From assembly GCF_001593285.1 (NCBI RefSeq), contig NZ_CP012529.1, positions 2,294,001-2,358,000 of the forward strand: DNA of 64,000 nucleotides, given 5' to 3'. The notes beneath the pieces were generated by a model, which was not told where the DNA came from, did not search any database, and saw nothing but the letters and a program-made list of their open reading frames with translations. The stretch comes from Psychrobacter sp. P2G3 (GTDB lineage: Bacteria; Pseudomonadota; Gammaproteobacteria; Pseudomonadales; Moraxellaceae). Each line of letters begins with the position of its first letter. Positions within the stretch are counted from its first letter, which is position 1. Shown one piece after another: positions 54,426-63,069 of this stretch. Made by a program: the position numbers and the translations under genes.

Positions 54426-54908
54426 ATGAGAGAACGTTACGCAAGTGGTATAAACGACGACACTGCTAAAAAAATGGTCGATCTACTAAACGCTAATCTA
54501 GCCAACTTAATCGATTTAAGTATGGACAGTAAACAGTGTCATTGGAATCTACAAGGTACTGGCTTTATCGGTGTACATCAGTTATTAGATGACACTTATG
54601 GTCGTTTGACTGAGGCTTTTGACACTGTCGCTGAACGTATTGTTATCCTTGGCGGCAAAGCCAATGGTATCTCTAAGCGTGTGGTTGAGGACTCTATCTT
54701 AGAAACTTATCCAACTGACATTACTGAAGTTGATCAACATGTTCGTGAGCTGACCAATCGCTATAAGACAATTGCAGCATCATTGCGTGAAGCGATCGAT
54801 ACCGCTGGAGATGCTGGTGATGAAGATACCGCTGATCTATTAACTGAAATTAGCCGTATCGTTGACAAAGATGCTTGGTTCATCGGTGCAAACGCGCCAA
54901 AATCATAA
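54426..54908 (+). CDS. dps: Dps DNA-binding ferritin-like protein
   Basis: The 160-residue product has the Dps core: NLANLIDLSMDSKQCHWNLQGTGF (ferroxidase His), HQLLDDTYGRLTEAFDTVAERI (Asp and Glu ligands), and DAWFIGAN near the end. Dps shells store iron and protect DNA in stationary phase and oxidative stress. ATG 54426 is chosen because GGAG lies 6 bases upstream; ATG 54414 overlaps the site itself. A strong terminator follows. Identification is secure. Confidence 0.95.
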   Translation: MRERYASGINDDTAKKMVDLLNANLANLIDLSMDSKQCHWNLQGTGFIGVHQLLDDTYGRLTEAFDTVAERIVILGGKANGISKRVVEDSILETYPTDITEVDQHVRELTNRYKTIAASLREAIDTAGDAGDEDTADLLTEISRIVDKDAWFIGANAPKS

Positions 54909-54992
54909 ATTTTTTATAAACTTAGCTAACTAATAGCTTTGATATATAAAAATTTGATACATAAAAGCTAGTATAAAACTGAATATGAATGC

Positions 54993-55024
54993 AAAAAGGT
55001 CACCGTAATTGGTGACCTTTTTTT
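54993..55024. terminator. bidirectional terminator
   Basis: The stem AAAAAGGTCACC / GGTGACCTTTTT has a 6-base loop. It lies between dps and the convergent CDF gene. Confidence 0.9.
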
Positions 55025-55132
55025 GCCTGTCGTTTAAAACTTAAATACTCACTCAGTAATACTTATTCAGCGTTATAAAAGTTACTAGAATGTCAGCTTT
55101 GATAATTGCTATCTACCAGTTTGACAGAAATA

Positions 55133-56236
55133 TCAGACAGCCTCACTACTTTCTAGACTCAAAATTTCGGCATTGGGCACGGAGAGTGTCAGAATAGCCT
55201 CTTGAAATAACGGATCTGCACGGAATTGGTTTTCAATATCTTCGAATTTTTGTGCGATTTTTTCTTCTTTTTGATTGCCAGCAATATCTACTGCCGCTAC
55301 CATAAATATCTTTTTGGGTCCGACCCACTCTAAATGCAGATACGAGACACTATCGATATCAGGATGATTGAGCAGCTCGACTAACGCATAATTGTGTATG
55401 CTATCTGTTACTTTATATCCGACTAAAAAATCACGATTACGGCTGATTAGAAAGATGGCTACTACTCCTAATAGTAGGCCAACAATGATGGAGCCAAGTG
55501 CATCCCAAAACGGCTGCCCAGTATAAGCATGCATACCCATTGCCGCAGCAGCGATAACCAAGCCAATAACAGCTGCCAAATCTTCAAAGAATACACCACG
55601 TAAAGTTGGGTTTGAAGTATTAACAACATAACCAATGGCGCTAACATTAATCGCTTTGCCATGTTTTTTGCTTTGTAAGTAAGCTTGTATTAACGAAAAA
55701 CCTTCAAGTACAAAAGCTACCGCTAATACGATAAAGCCGATAGTGTAGTTAGTTTCACTCTCAGCAGCATTCCATTCGGTGATGCCTGTATAAATAGAAA
55801 CGATGGAACCTGCCATAAAGACGCCAAAAGCCGCAATCATTGACCACACATAGGACTCTTTACCGTAGCCTAGCGGATGGCTTTCATCAGCAGGTTTAAT
55901 AGCCTTTTTTTCTGCGACAATTAATAAGGTGCCGTTACCCGCATCTGCCCAAGAGTGCGCTGACTCCGCTATCATAGAGGCAGAGCCAGTCATAAATGCA
56001 GCCACTGTTTTTGCAATAGCAATGATAAGGTTTGCCCCGACTGCAATAAGTACCGTAACTAATGACCCAGAATGTTGATCGTCGTTATTAGATGCAAAGT
56101 TAGAGGCCTTATCAGGAGCAGAACTAGAATTGGACTCTTCAGTGGGATTACCAGCACCGCGAGCACGATGACTGCGCGGCGCTGACTGGCTATTAATATG
56201 GCCATGTAGATTGGTTTTCGAGGGCTTCAAACTCAT
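55133..56236 (-). CDS. CDF-family divalent cation transporter
   Basis: The 367-residue inner-membrane protein has a Ser/Asn/His-rich disordered leader of about 58 residues, then six hydrophobic segments. Metal-site motifs are SMIAESAHSWADAGN (segment II, HxxxD) and FFEDLAAVIGL (segment V). A soluble C-terminal domain has SYLHLEWVGPKK. It exports Zn2+ or related ions by proton exchange. The insertion between HPLGYGKE and the fourth segment resembles SLC30A9-like CDFs. The start has only a weak ribosome binding site. Confidence 0.9.
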   Translation of the reverse strand: MSLKPSKTNLHGHINSQSAPRSHRARGAGNPTEESNSSSAPDKASNFASNNDDQHSGSLVTVLIAVGANLIIAIAKTVAAFMTGSASMIAESAHSWADAGNGTLLIVAEKKAIKPADESHPLGYGKESYVWSMIAAFGVFMAGSIVSIYTGITEWNAAESETNYTIGFIVLAVAFVLEGFSLIQAYLQSKKHGKAINVSAIGYVVNTSNPTLRGVFFEDLAAVIGLVIAAAAMGMHAYTGQPFWDALGSIIVGLLLGVVAIFLISRNRDFLVGYKVTDSIHNYALVELLNHPDIDSVSYLHLEWVGPKKIFMVAAVDIAGNQKEEKIAQKFEDIENQFRADPLFQEAILTLSVPNAEILSLESSEAV

Positions 56237-56385
56237 AATAGTCTCAATAAAATAATGAATGTTTAATCACTATATTTACTATATGGTTTACGGCAGTTAC
56301 CTTGCTGTTTAGAACAACAGATACTTTGCTATTTAAAATAAAAGCCAGCCCAGTCTGAGATATGGCCTAGTCTAAGATAAAGTAA

Positions 56386-56949
56386 TCAGTCGCTTTTTTT
56401 AGCATTATCATTAGTGGCACTAGCTGAATTTCCAATCATTTCATCGATATCACAGCTAGGACGTTGTGAGCTATTCATGCGCAGATTTTTACGCTCCAAA
56501 CCTGCATCAAAGCGACATTGCTGCATGGCATTTTTAATATCAAGCGGCGGAATAGGTGTCGGCTTACCATTATCATCGATAGCTACCATGGTGAAATAGC
56601 AGCTATTGGTATGGCGAATGGTACGCGCGCGCACATCTTCTGCTTCAACGCGAATACCAATTTCCATAGAAGTTGTGCCCACGTAATTGACACTCGCGGC
56701 AAAGGTGACCAGCTCACCAACATAAATGGGCTCACGGAACATCACTTGATCGACGGACAGCGTCACCACATAACTACCGCTATAACGACTGGCACAAGCA
56801 TAAGCGACCTGATCAAGCATTTTAAGCAAATCACCACCATGTACATTACCAATGAAGTTTGCCATATCAGGCGTCATTAGCACCGACATATAGAGCTCAT
56901 GGTTTAATGGGGCTTTTTTGGCCGTTGAAGTGGTGTTTAATTGTGGCAT
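56386..56949 (-). CDS. acyl-CoA thioesterase (hotdog fold, YciA-like)
   Basis: The 187-residue hotdog protein of the acyl-CoA hydrolase group has MTPDMANFIGNVHGGDLLKMLDQVAYACASRYSG with the active-site Asp/His region, VDQVMFREPIYVGELVTF, SMEIGIRVEAEDVRARTIRHT and CYFTMVAID. It cleaves fatty acyl-CoA. A Ser/Asn/Lys-rich C-terminal tail of about 45 residues is longer than in YciA. It lies next to the lipid-modification operon, downstream of DUF2177 after a gap of 157 bases, and is perhaps separately expressed. Confidence 0.88.
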   Translation of the reverse strand: MPQLNTTSTAKKAPLNHELYMSVLMTPDMANFIGNVHGGDLLKMLDQVAYACASRYSGSYVVTLSVDQVMFREPIYVGELVTFAASVNYVGTTSMEIGIRVEAEDVRARTIRHTNSCYFTMVAIDDNGKPTPIPPLDIKNAMQQCRFDAGLERKNLRMNSSQRPSCDIDEMIGNSASATNDNAKKSD

Positions 56950-57106
56950 AGTTTTCCCAGTTCGCTATTATCAGTTAAAGGTGGCGTGCATAATTGGCAA
57001 TAGTGTAACGCAAACCAGCTGTTTTATGACAGCTTTATGATAGTGTCCGGTCGGTCAGCATCAGCGGTTAATCAATATTTCGAGCTACTCATCACTGTCA
57101 ATTTAA

Positions 57107-57517
57107 CTAGCTCAGCCAGTGAAAACGATAAGCCAGCCATGCCACAATAGCACTGACAGAACCTGTTAATAACCCGCCCCATACGAAATCCACTAAGGCA
57201 GTATCTAACGTAAAGCCTTTATATAACGCAAGATTGGTAAAGTCATAAGTACCGTAAGCCATTAGTCCTATTAACCCGCCCAGTAAAAAAATATGACCGA
57301 TCGAAGCACCTGCTTTAATTTGCGGGTAAAGAATCAATATGCAGAGAGCTAATAGATAAAACATGTAAAACACGCCAGCCGCGACCATATTTGGCTCATC
57401 AGCGAGTAAGTGTCCGATACGCTTTTCATAGAATAAGCCTGTCATAGTCTTAAGCCAGACCGCGTCGATACCTAAAAATATAACAACCGCAGCAAGGTAG
57501 ATAAATACATAACCCAT
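57107..57517 (-). CDS. DUF2177 membrane protein
   Basis: The 136-residue protein has four hydrophobic segments: GYVFIYLAAVVIFLGIDAVWLK, MVAAGVFYMFYLLALCILIL, HIFLLGGLIGLMAYGTYDFTNLAL and DFVWGGLLTGSVSAIVAWLAY. The TYDFTNLAL motif is the DUF2177 signature. No reaction is known. The gene is the last of five minus-strand genes with DUF1365, a cyclopropane synthase and oxidoreductases, a grouping seen in many Proteobacteria, so it is probably a membrane partner in lipid modification. Confidence 0.87.
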   Translation of the reverse strand: MGYVFIYLAAVVIFLGIDAVWLKTMTGLFYEKRIGHLLADEPNMVAAGVFYMFYLLALCILILYPQIKAGASIGHIFLLGGLIGLMAYGTYDFTNLALYKGFTLDTALVDFVWGGLLTGSVSAIVAWLAYRFHWLS

Positions 57518-57591
57518 GATAATATCCTTTTATGATGGTAACTAAGCATGAGACACGCTTGCAGCATTGCTTATTATTACGCTAATTATAC

Positions 57592-58983
57592 CTAAGCTGA
57601 CACCAGGGCTGCTGGCGAATCAGAAAAATGCAGCGAATCGATATTGTCCTTCTTAACTGCTGTTACCTGTACTACTCCAATCGTACGCTCCAAAAAGCCG
57701 CCTTCACAGTAGCAGAAATAAAATTCCCACAAACGAATAAATGCCTCGTCGTAACCGAGCGCTTTAATCTCTTCACGTTGCGCCATAAAAGCAGTACGCC
57801 AATCGCGCAATGTATAAGCATAATCAAAGCCGTAATCATGCAATTGCTTAATGACCATGTCTGTCTGTTCGGTAAATTGAGTATTTAGCTCTTGGTTGGA
57901 TAGCAAACAACCACCAGGGAAAATATGTGTCTGGATAAAGTCGACCGATTCTAGATAATCTTCATAATCTTGATCATTAAAGGTGATGGCTTGTAGCACC
58001 ATCAGTCCTGTAGGCTTGAGTAAGCTATTACATTTAGCAAAGAACGTTGGCAGATATTCATGACCAACTGCCTCTATCATCTCAATACTTACTAGCTTGT
58101 CGTAATTCCCTGTCAGCTCACGATAATCTTGTTTAAGCAGAGTAATCTTATCAGACAGTCCTGCCGCCTCGACTCGGCGATGCGCCTCCTGATACTGAGC
58201 GTCAGAGATGGTCGTCGTCGTTACCTGACAGCCATAATGCTTGGCCGCGTAAATCGCAAAACCGCCCCAGCCTGTGCCGATTTCAATGACATGATCATCA
58301 GCCGTCAATTGTAAGCGCTGACAAATCAGTGCCAGCTTATGCTGCTGTGCCTCTGCAAGCGTTGTATCAGGTGTCATGTATACCGCTGATGAGTACATCA
58401 TAGTCGGGTCTAAAAAGCGCTCGTACATGGCATTACCCAAATCATAATGCGCTAGAATATTAGATTTGGAGCCAGCCTGATCGTTACCGCGCAGTTGATG
58501 CTTGGCTTTCTCTAAGGTTTTACTTAGACCTGCAAAGCGATTTTCCAAACTGTTCAGCACTGCTAAATTGCGTGCAGCCAGCCGTATTAAACCAGTCAAA
58601 TCATCAGTATCCCACTCACCCTCAATATAGCTATCGGCAAGTGCAATAGAGCCGCCAAATAATAATCGACGATAGACATTACTGTCATGAATTGTCAGAG
58701 TAACGTCTAACGAGTGCCGACCCACTGCTGAGCTGCTTATTACGCTTGATTGCTTGCTACCGAAGCTGTTTGTCTTCGGTGCTCGCTCGTCAAAATCTTC
58801 AATCAAAGTGATGCTACCGAATTGAAGATAGCTAAGCGCACGGCATATTGCCTTTCTAGCCAAGTAATTTACACTCTTATTAACTGGCTTTAAGATAGCG
58901 TTGTTACTGACCGTTTTGCTTAAACGCGCAGTAATTTTATCTAGTTTTGATGTAGGTGTACGGTCGGTTGGGCTTGCTGGCAT
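57592..58983 (-). CDS. cfa: cyclopropane-fatty-acyl-phospholipid synthase family methyltransferase
   Basis: The 463-residue product has an N-terminal lipid-binding domain (residues 1-165). The SAM-binding core includes VIEIGTGWGGFAIYAAK near residue 233, then KLVSIEMIEAVGHEYL and FIFPGG-like QTHIFPGGCLLS. The Cfa active-site end is FYFCYCEGGFLERTIGV. It transfers a methyl or methylene from SAM to unsaturated acyl chains. In operons with FAD oxidoreductase and DUF1365 genes such enzymes may instead make methylated or furan fatty acids. Gaps of 63 and 74 bases join it to its neighbours. Confidence 0.92.
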   Translation of the reverse strand: MPASPTDRTPTSKLDKITARLSKTVSNNAILKPVNKSVNYLARKAICRALSYLQFGSITLIEDFDERAPKTNSFGSKQSSVISSSAVGRHSLDVTLTIHDSNVYRRLLFGGSIALADSYIEGEWDTDDLTGLIRLAARNLAVLNSLENRFAGLSKTLEKAKHQLRGNDQAGSKSNILAHYDLGNAMYERFLDPTMMYSSAVYMTPDTTLAEAQQHKLALICQRLQLTADDHVIEIGTGWGGFAIYAAKHYGCQVTTTTISDAQYQEAHRRVEAAGLSDKITLLKQDYRELTGNYDKLVSIEMIEAVGHEYLPTFFAKCNSLLKPTGLMVLQAITFNDQDYEDYLESVDFIQTHIFPGGCLLSNQELNTQFTEQTDMVIKQLHDYGFDYAYTLRDWRTAFMAQREEIKALGYDEAFIRLWEFYFCYCEGGFLERTIGVVQVTAVKKDNIDSLHFSDSPAALVSA

Positions 58984-59046
58984 CGTGCTATTATCCTTTT
59001 ATATTTTAAAGCGGAAATTTTCTATTAGGATTGACGGTCACTCTTA

Positions 59047-60018
59047 CTAAGAGATATCTTTAGAATCTTTGACGTCCTGCTGACTATCAGCCAGCTTTTC
59101 ATCATAATTGATATAAGGAACTTTTTTGATAGCATAGAGCTTGAAAGCATGCCAATAAATACGTGTCAGCGACGTAAAATTCATTAACGGATTTTTCCGC
59201 AGACTGTCACGAATTGTCGTCTGTGTCATCGGTATACCGGACATCTTGACCCCTGTTTTTAATACTTCACCACGCGCGTCACTTATGTTGATAGCGATGC
59301 GAACTTGCAAGCAATTATCTGACTGTTTTTTTACCTTTACCTGCCAGCGATACAGCTGATCTATCGGGTTAAATGGTGAAACATGAAAGTCTTTATCGTG
59401 GCAAAACTTGGTGTCAGTACCGTCTAATAAAAACCCATAATAGTGACGTTTGTCCCATGGTGTGTTGGAAACCTCTGCGAGCAGATGCGTAGGTATTTGC
59501 TCCTTATCAAAACCCAAGTAAAAATTGACTGGGCTAAAATATAGTCCAACATTGCGGCAGACTACCATGCCCATCATTTCACCTGCCGGAGCACTACCTG
59601 CATGCTCAATGAACGCTTTTTTTAAGCGCTGTTCGAGAGTTTCAGCACTATTTAAACCATTCTTCTTGTCGTTATCAGCATCATCGTCATCTACACTTGG
59701 ATGTAAATAATCATCTGCACAGAACTGCTGCAATGCTTTTTTTTTCGCTGAAAATAGCAGTAAGCCTTTTATACCGATACGCTTATTTAACATTGATTTG
59801 GCTAAGGCTAATGTGCTCACTTCCGGTAATAACTCTCCCGCTGCTAGCGCACTGATATTGACACCCCAATAACGATACGGATAAGCAAATTTGTGCACGC
59901 TTGGTAGCAACCGACTATGCCACGTTGTCCCATGAAACAATTGATGCGGCAACATATTAGAGACTTGTGGTAACTCATGAATTGGCATGGTGTCAGACGG
60001 ATGGGCTGAAGTAGTCAT
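59047..60018 (-). CDS. DUF1365 protein
   Basis: The 323-residue product has the DUF1365 landmarks: LFHGTTWHSRLLPSVHKFAYPYRYWGVNI near residue 28, FSPVNFYLGFDKE and EVSNTPWDKRHYYG in the middle, HVSPFNPIDQLYRW, and a C-terminal RIYWHAFKLYAIKKVPY. An insertion rich in Asp and Lys occupies about residues 95-130. Family function is unknown, with a constant link to Cfa-type and FAD enzymes. It is 33 bases downstream of the FAD oxidoreductase gene, third in the operon. Confidence 0.9.
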   Translation of the reverse strand: MTTSAHPSDTMPIHELPQVSNMLPHQLFHGTTWHSRLLPSVHKFAYPYRYWGVNISALAAGELLPEVSTLALAKSMLNKRIGIKGLLLFSAKKKALQQFCADDYLHPSVDDDDADNDKKNGLNSAETLEQRLKKAFIEHAGSAPAGEMMGMVVCRNVGLYFSPVNFYLGFDKEQIPTHLLAEVSNTPWDKRHYYGFLLDGTDTKFCHDKDFHVSPFNPIDQLYRWQVKVKKQSDNCLQVRIAINISDARGEVLKTGVKMSGIPMTQTTIRDSLRKNPLMNFTSLTRIYWHAFKLYAIKKVPYINYDEKLADSQQDVKDSKDIS

Positions 60019-60051
60019 AATGTGCTCTTATATAATGATATTATTGCACTG

Positions 60052-61779
60052 CTATGCATTTTTAGCTTTGCGACGGCCGAATAAGCCTCGTTTTTTCTTA
60101 TTATTAAATGCTTTTACAGCTGGTTGTAAAGTTGCGATATAGTCCACCAGCTCTTGATTGGTAGTAGCCGTCATTACGTGACGTTTTTTGAGTTTGCGTG
60201 CTTTCTTATCTGCCTTTACTGGCAAGTCTCTATAACGAAATGGCGTGTGTGTGCTATCACTATGGGGTAGGTGATTTGGATCGACTTCATCTTTAATATC
60301 AATCGTACTACCCAATGCCTGACAGACACGCAGGCCACTACGTACGCCATCTTCATGAAAGCCATTGAACCAATATGCTCCGCAAAAATGCGTATGTAGA
60401 CCACTACCCGATATGCGCGACCACTGAGCTTGTGCAGCAATCATCTCGTTGTCGAATACGGGATGGTTATAGTCAATACTTTTAATGACCTGCGCTGGAT
60501 CAATATCTTTATTTAGCGTGACTAGATAATTATGCTGCTTGGTCAAACGCTGCAAGATATTCATATGATAAGTCAATACTGGCTTCGCAGATGCTTGTTG
60601 TTCGCGTTCACCAGTCTTATCCTGAGCTTTATCTTTACTGTCAATCAAGTAATTCCAACTGGCCCATGCTAGTGATTTCTTTGGCAATACTTCGGTATCG
60701 GTATGCAGCACCGCCGTATTATTAGTAAACTGAAATTGTCCCAGTACTTCACTCTCATCAGGACTGGCATCTTTCAGTAATTTTAGCGCCGTATCTGCAT
60801 GACAAGCAAAGATAACGTCATCAAAGGTTAGCTGTTGCGCATTGTTATTGGCATCTTTATCAATGACGTTTAACGTCACTTTATTGTCATGCCGAGTGAC
60901 CGATTGCACCGGACTATTGACTCGCACAGTACCGCCGGTTTTAACGAAACGCGTCACTAACTTATTAACATACTGCTTAGAGCCACCTTTGATAGTGAAC
61001 CATTGCGGACGATTAACCACATCGAGCAAGCCATGGTTATCAAAAAACTGGGCAAAGAATACCAATGGCGTATCTTGTACTTTTTCTAGACTGGTTGACC
61101 AGATTGCTGAGACCATCGGCAATAGATAGTTATCGGTAAACAAAGCGCCATAACGCTTACTCGTCAGATAGCTACCTAGGGTTTGCTCAGTAAAACCCCT
61201 AACATCCTGCCCTTGTGCGCGCGCTGTCTCATAGTCTTGACGCAATTGACGGATATGTTTATTGAACTGCAAAATATCAGTCATAAACGCCCAAAACTTA
61301 GGATTAAGGACATTTTTGCGCTGCGATAATAAGGTGTTAAGCGTATGACCGTTATATTCAAAGTTGCGAGCGGTATTCTTCACTGAAAAGCTCATATCCG
61401 TTGCTTGAAACGGTACTTGCAAGTCATGCAATAAACGAAAAAAATTAGGGTAAGTACGCTCGTTAAAGACAATAAAACCCGTATCTATTGCACTATTCTC
61501 CACTTTATTTTCTTTTGACTTTTTGCCATATTGCAATGTCACATCAATCGTATTTACATGCCCGCCAATATAATCGCTGGCCTCAAACACTGTTACTTCA
61601 TGGAGCTTTGCCAAATAATGGGCACAAGTTAACCCTGCTACCCCAGAACCGATAATAGCGACACTTTTTGTTGCTTGATCATTGACTGCTTGATCATTGA
61701 CTGTCTGGTTAGCTTGTACTGGTTGTTGCTTTACAGTTTTTGGTTGATCAGATACATGCTGACGGCGAAAAAATGGCAT
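60052..61779 (-). CDS. FAD-dependent amine-oxidase-like oxidoreductase
   Basis: The 575-residue FAD protein has the dinucleotide motif VAIIGSGVAGLTCAHYLAK near residue 40 and IDTGFIVFNERTYPNFFRLL, typical of the NAD(P)/FAD protein of DUF1365/cfa clusters. Further features are GGSKQYVNKLVTRF and a late YWFNGFHEDGVRSGLRVCQAL. It probably desaturates or oxidises membrane acyl chains in concert with the Cfa enzyme. The first 38 residues hold a short NDQA-type repeat. A Lys/Arg-rich C-terminus (KKRGLFGRRKAK) may touch the membrane. AAGGA precedes the start. Confidence 0.9.
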   Translation of the reverse strand: MPFFRRQHVSDQPKTVKQQPVQANQTVNDQAVNDQATKSVAIIGSGVAGLTCAHYLAKLHEVTVFEASDYIGGHVNTIDVTLQYGKKSKENKVENSAIDTGFIVFNERTYPNFFRLLHDLQVPFQATDMSFSVKNTARNFEYNGHTLNTLLSQRKNVLNPKFWAFMTDILQFNKHIRQLRQDYETARAQGQDVRGFTEQTLGSYLTSKRYGALFTDNYLLPMVSAIWSTSLEKVQDTPLVFFAQFFDNHGLLDVVNRPQWFTIKGGSKQYVNKLVTRFVKTGGTVRVNSPVQSVTRHDNKVTLNVIDKDANNNAQQLTFDDVIFACHADTALKLLKDASPDESEVLGQFQFTNNTAVLHTDTEVLPKKSLAWASWNYLIDSKDKAQDKTGEREQQASAKPVLTYHMNILQRLTKQHNYLVTLNKDIDPAQVIKSIDYNHPVFDNEMIAAQAQWSRISGSGLHTHFCGAYWFNGFHEDGVRSGLRVCQALGSTIDIKDEVDPNHLPHSDSTHTPFRYRDLPVKADKKARKLKKRHVMTATTNQELVDYIATLQPAVKAFNNKKKRGLFGRRKAKNA

Positions 61780-61844
61780 AAAACTTTCCTTGGTGTTCTA
61801 TTTAATAAGACATTACTTAGCTTGATAATGGGTCGTTTAGCTAA

Positions 61845-62582
61845 CTATTTTTTATTCATTTTTTCACTGACTTGTTGCCAGACCGTATCCGGCAATGCGC
61901 CTAACGTCTTTAATGATAGCGTTAGTCTTCTGGGAAATTCAATGACCTCATCGCCATCTTTGATACCTTGACGAATAGCAAAACTTGCTTGCTCAGGCGT
62001 CTGTATAAACGGCATTGGAAAGTCATTTTGCTGCGTCATTGGCGTTTTTACAAAACCTGGTACCACTAAACTAACATCGACATGGTGCGGTGCTAGGCTA
62101 ATTTGCAAGGTTTTCATTAAGTAATGAATCGCAGCTTTCGAGCTACCGTAAGCTTCCGCACGGGCAAATGGCACATAAGCCGAAGCAGAACCAAGGCCGA
62201 CTAAACGTCCTTTTGAGGCAATGAGTTTGGGCAACACGCCTTCGATAGCATGTGATAGCGTACCCATATTGACCGACATGACTTTCATAAAGACGCTACT
62301 ATCAAAATTGGGCATATCTAAATACTCACACATGCCTGCGCCACAAATCGCTAAATCAATTTGATTTACTTTGTCAAAGGCCTCGATGACCTTGTCGCGA
62401 TCCATCAGATCTAAATCAATCGGTGTTGCGCCTAGGTCTTTTAGCTCTGCTAATGCCTTGTCATCACGCCCAACCGCGTACACTTCATGACCATCTTGTA
62501 AGTAGTCCTTTGCCAATTGATAGCCAATACCAGAGGTTGCACCAGTGATTAAAATATGTAGTTTTCTAGGAGAGTCCGTCAT
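61845..62582 (-). CDS. short-chain dehydrogenase/reductase (first gene of lipid operon)
   Basis: The 245-residue SDR has the cofactor motif LITGATSGIGYQLAKDYL (residues 10-27), AICGAGMCEY, Ser in GLGSASAY, and the catalytic YGSSKA. The C-terminal half has VVPGFVKTPMTQQNDFPMPF. Such SDRs head many DUF1365/cfa operons; the substrate may be a lipid intermediate. AAGGA is spaced well before the start. The upstream 487-base gap should hold the operon promoter. The gene ends 65 bases before the FAD oxidoreductase start. Confidence 0.9.
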   Translation of the reverse strand: MTDSPRKLHILITGATSGIGYQLAKDYLQDGHEVYAVGRDDKALAELKDLGATPIDLDLMDRDKVIEAFDKVNQIDLAICGAGMCEYLDMPNFDSSVFMKVMSVNMGTLSHAIEGVLPKLIASKGRLVGLGSASAYVPFARAEAYGSSKAAIHYLMKTLQISLAPHHVDVSLVVPGFVKTPMTQQNDFPMPFIQTPEQASFAIRQGIKDGDEVIEFPRRLTLSLKTLGALPDTVWQQVSEKMNKK

Positions 62583-63069
62583 CGTAAGATCCTTTTTTGA
62601 GTGGTCTTTTTTCAGTAGTTCTTTGAAGTAGCTTGTTAAATACCGAAATTTTTATAAATTCAAAAATATGAATATGTTAAGAGATAATACTAGGTATCTC
62701 TGTTAGCAATAATCTTATCGAAACTTCTAATTCATTTAATAAAACTAAATAATAGGCAGTTAAATAATTATAGTATAAGGACTGATAATTACTGTTGTAA
62801 CTTCGCAAGATGTTTCTTATAAATGTTGTTGTTTAGAACCAACTTTCTTTCTTACACTAGCCACAGCAATGCCCTATTGCCAATTAAGACAGCGCAATAT
62901 CAGCATGCTACAATGCCAAGAATGAACTTATTAAAGTTAATATAAAGGCCTTCATGGATTTATATTCAACCCAGCCTTCCAGTTTTTACCCCGTACTAAC
63001 GATAACTAATAACGCTATATAATTAGCCTTGATTACCCAACTTTTACTCCCCGCTAAAAAGGAGCTCTC
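62583..63069. other. divergent intergenic region with a small leader-like frame
   Basis: This AT-rich gap lies between the lipid operon and the aminotransferase gene. A 22-codon frame at 62954-63022 has AAGG five bases before its ATG and ends 47 bases before the next start codon; it has Ser/Thr/Pro/Tyr-rich content and no regulatory codon run. No sigma-factor sites were recognised by eye. Confidence 0.45.
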
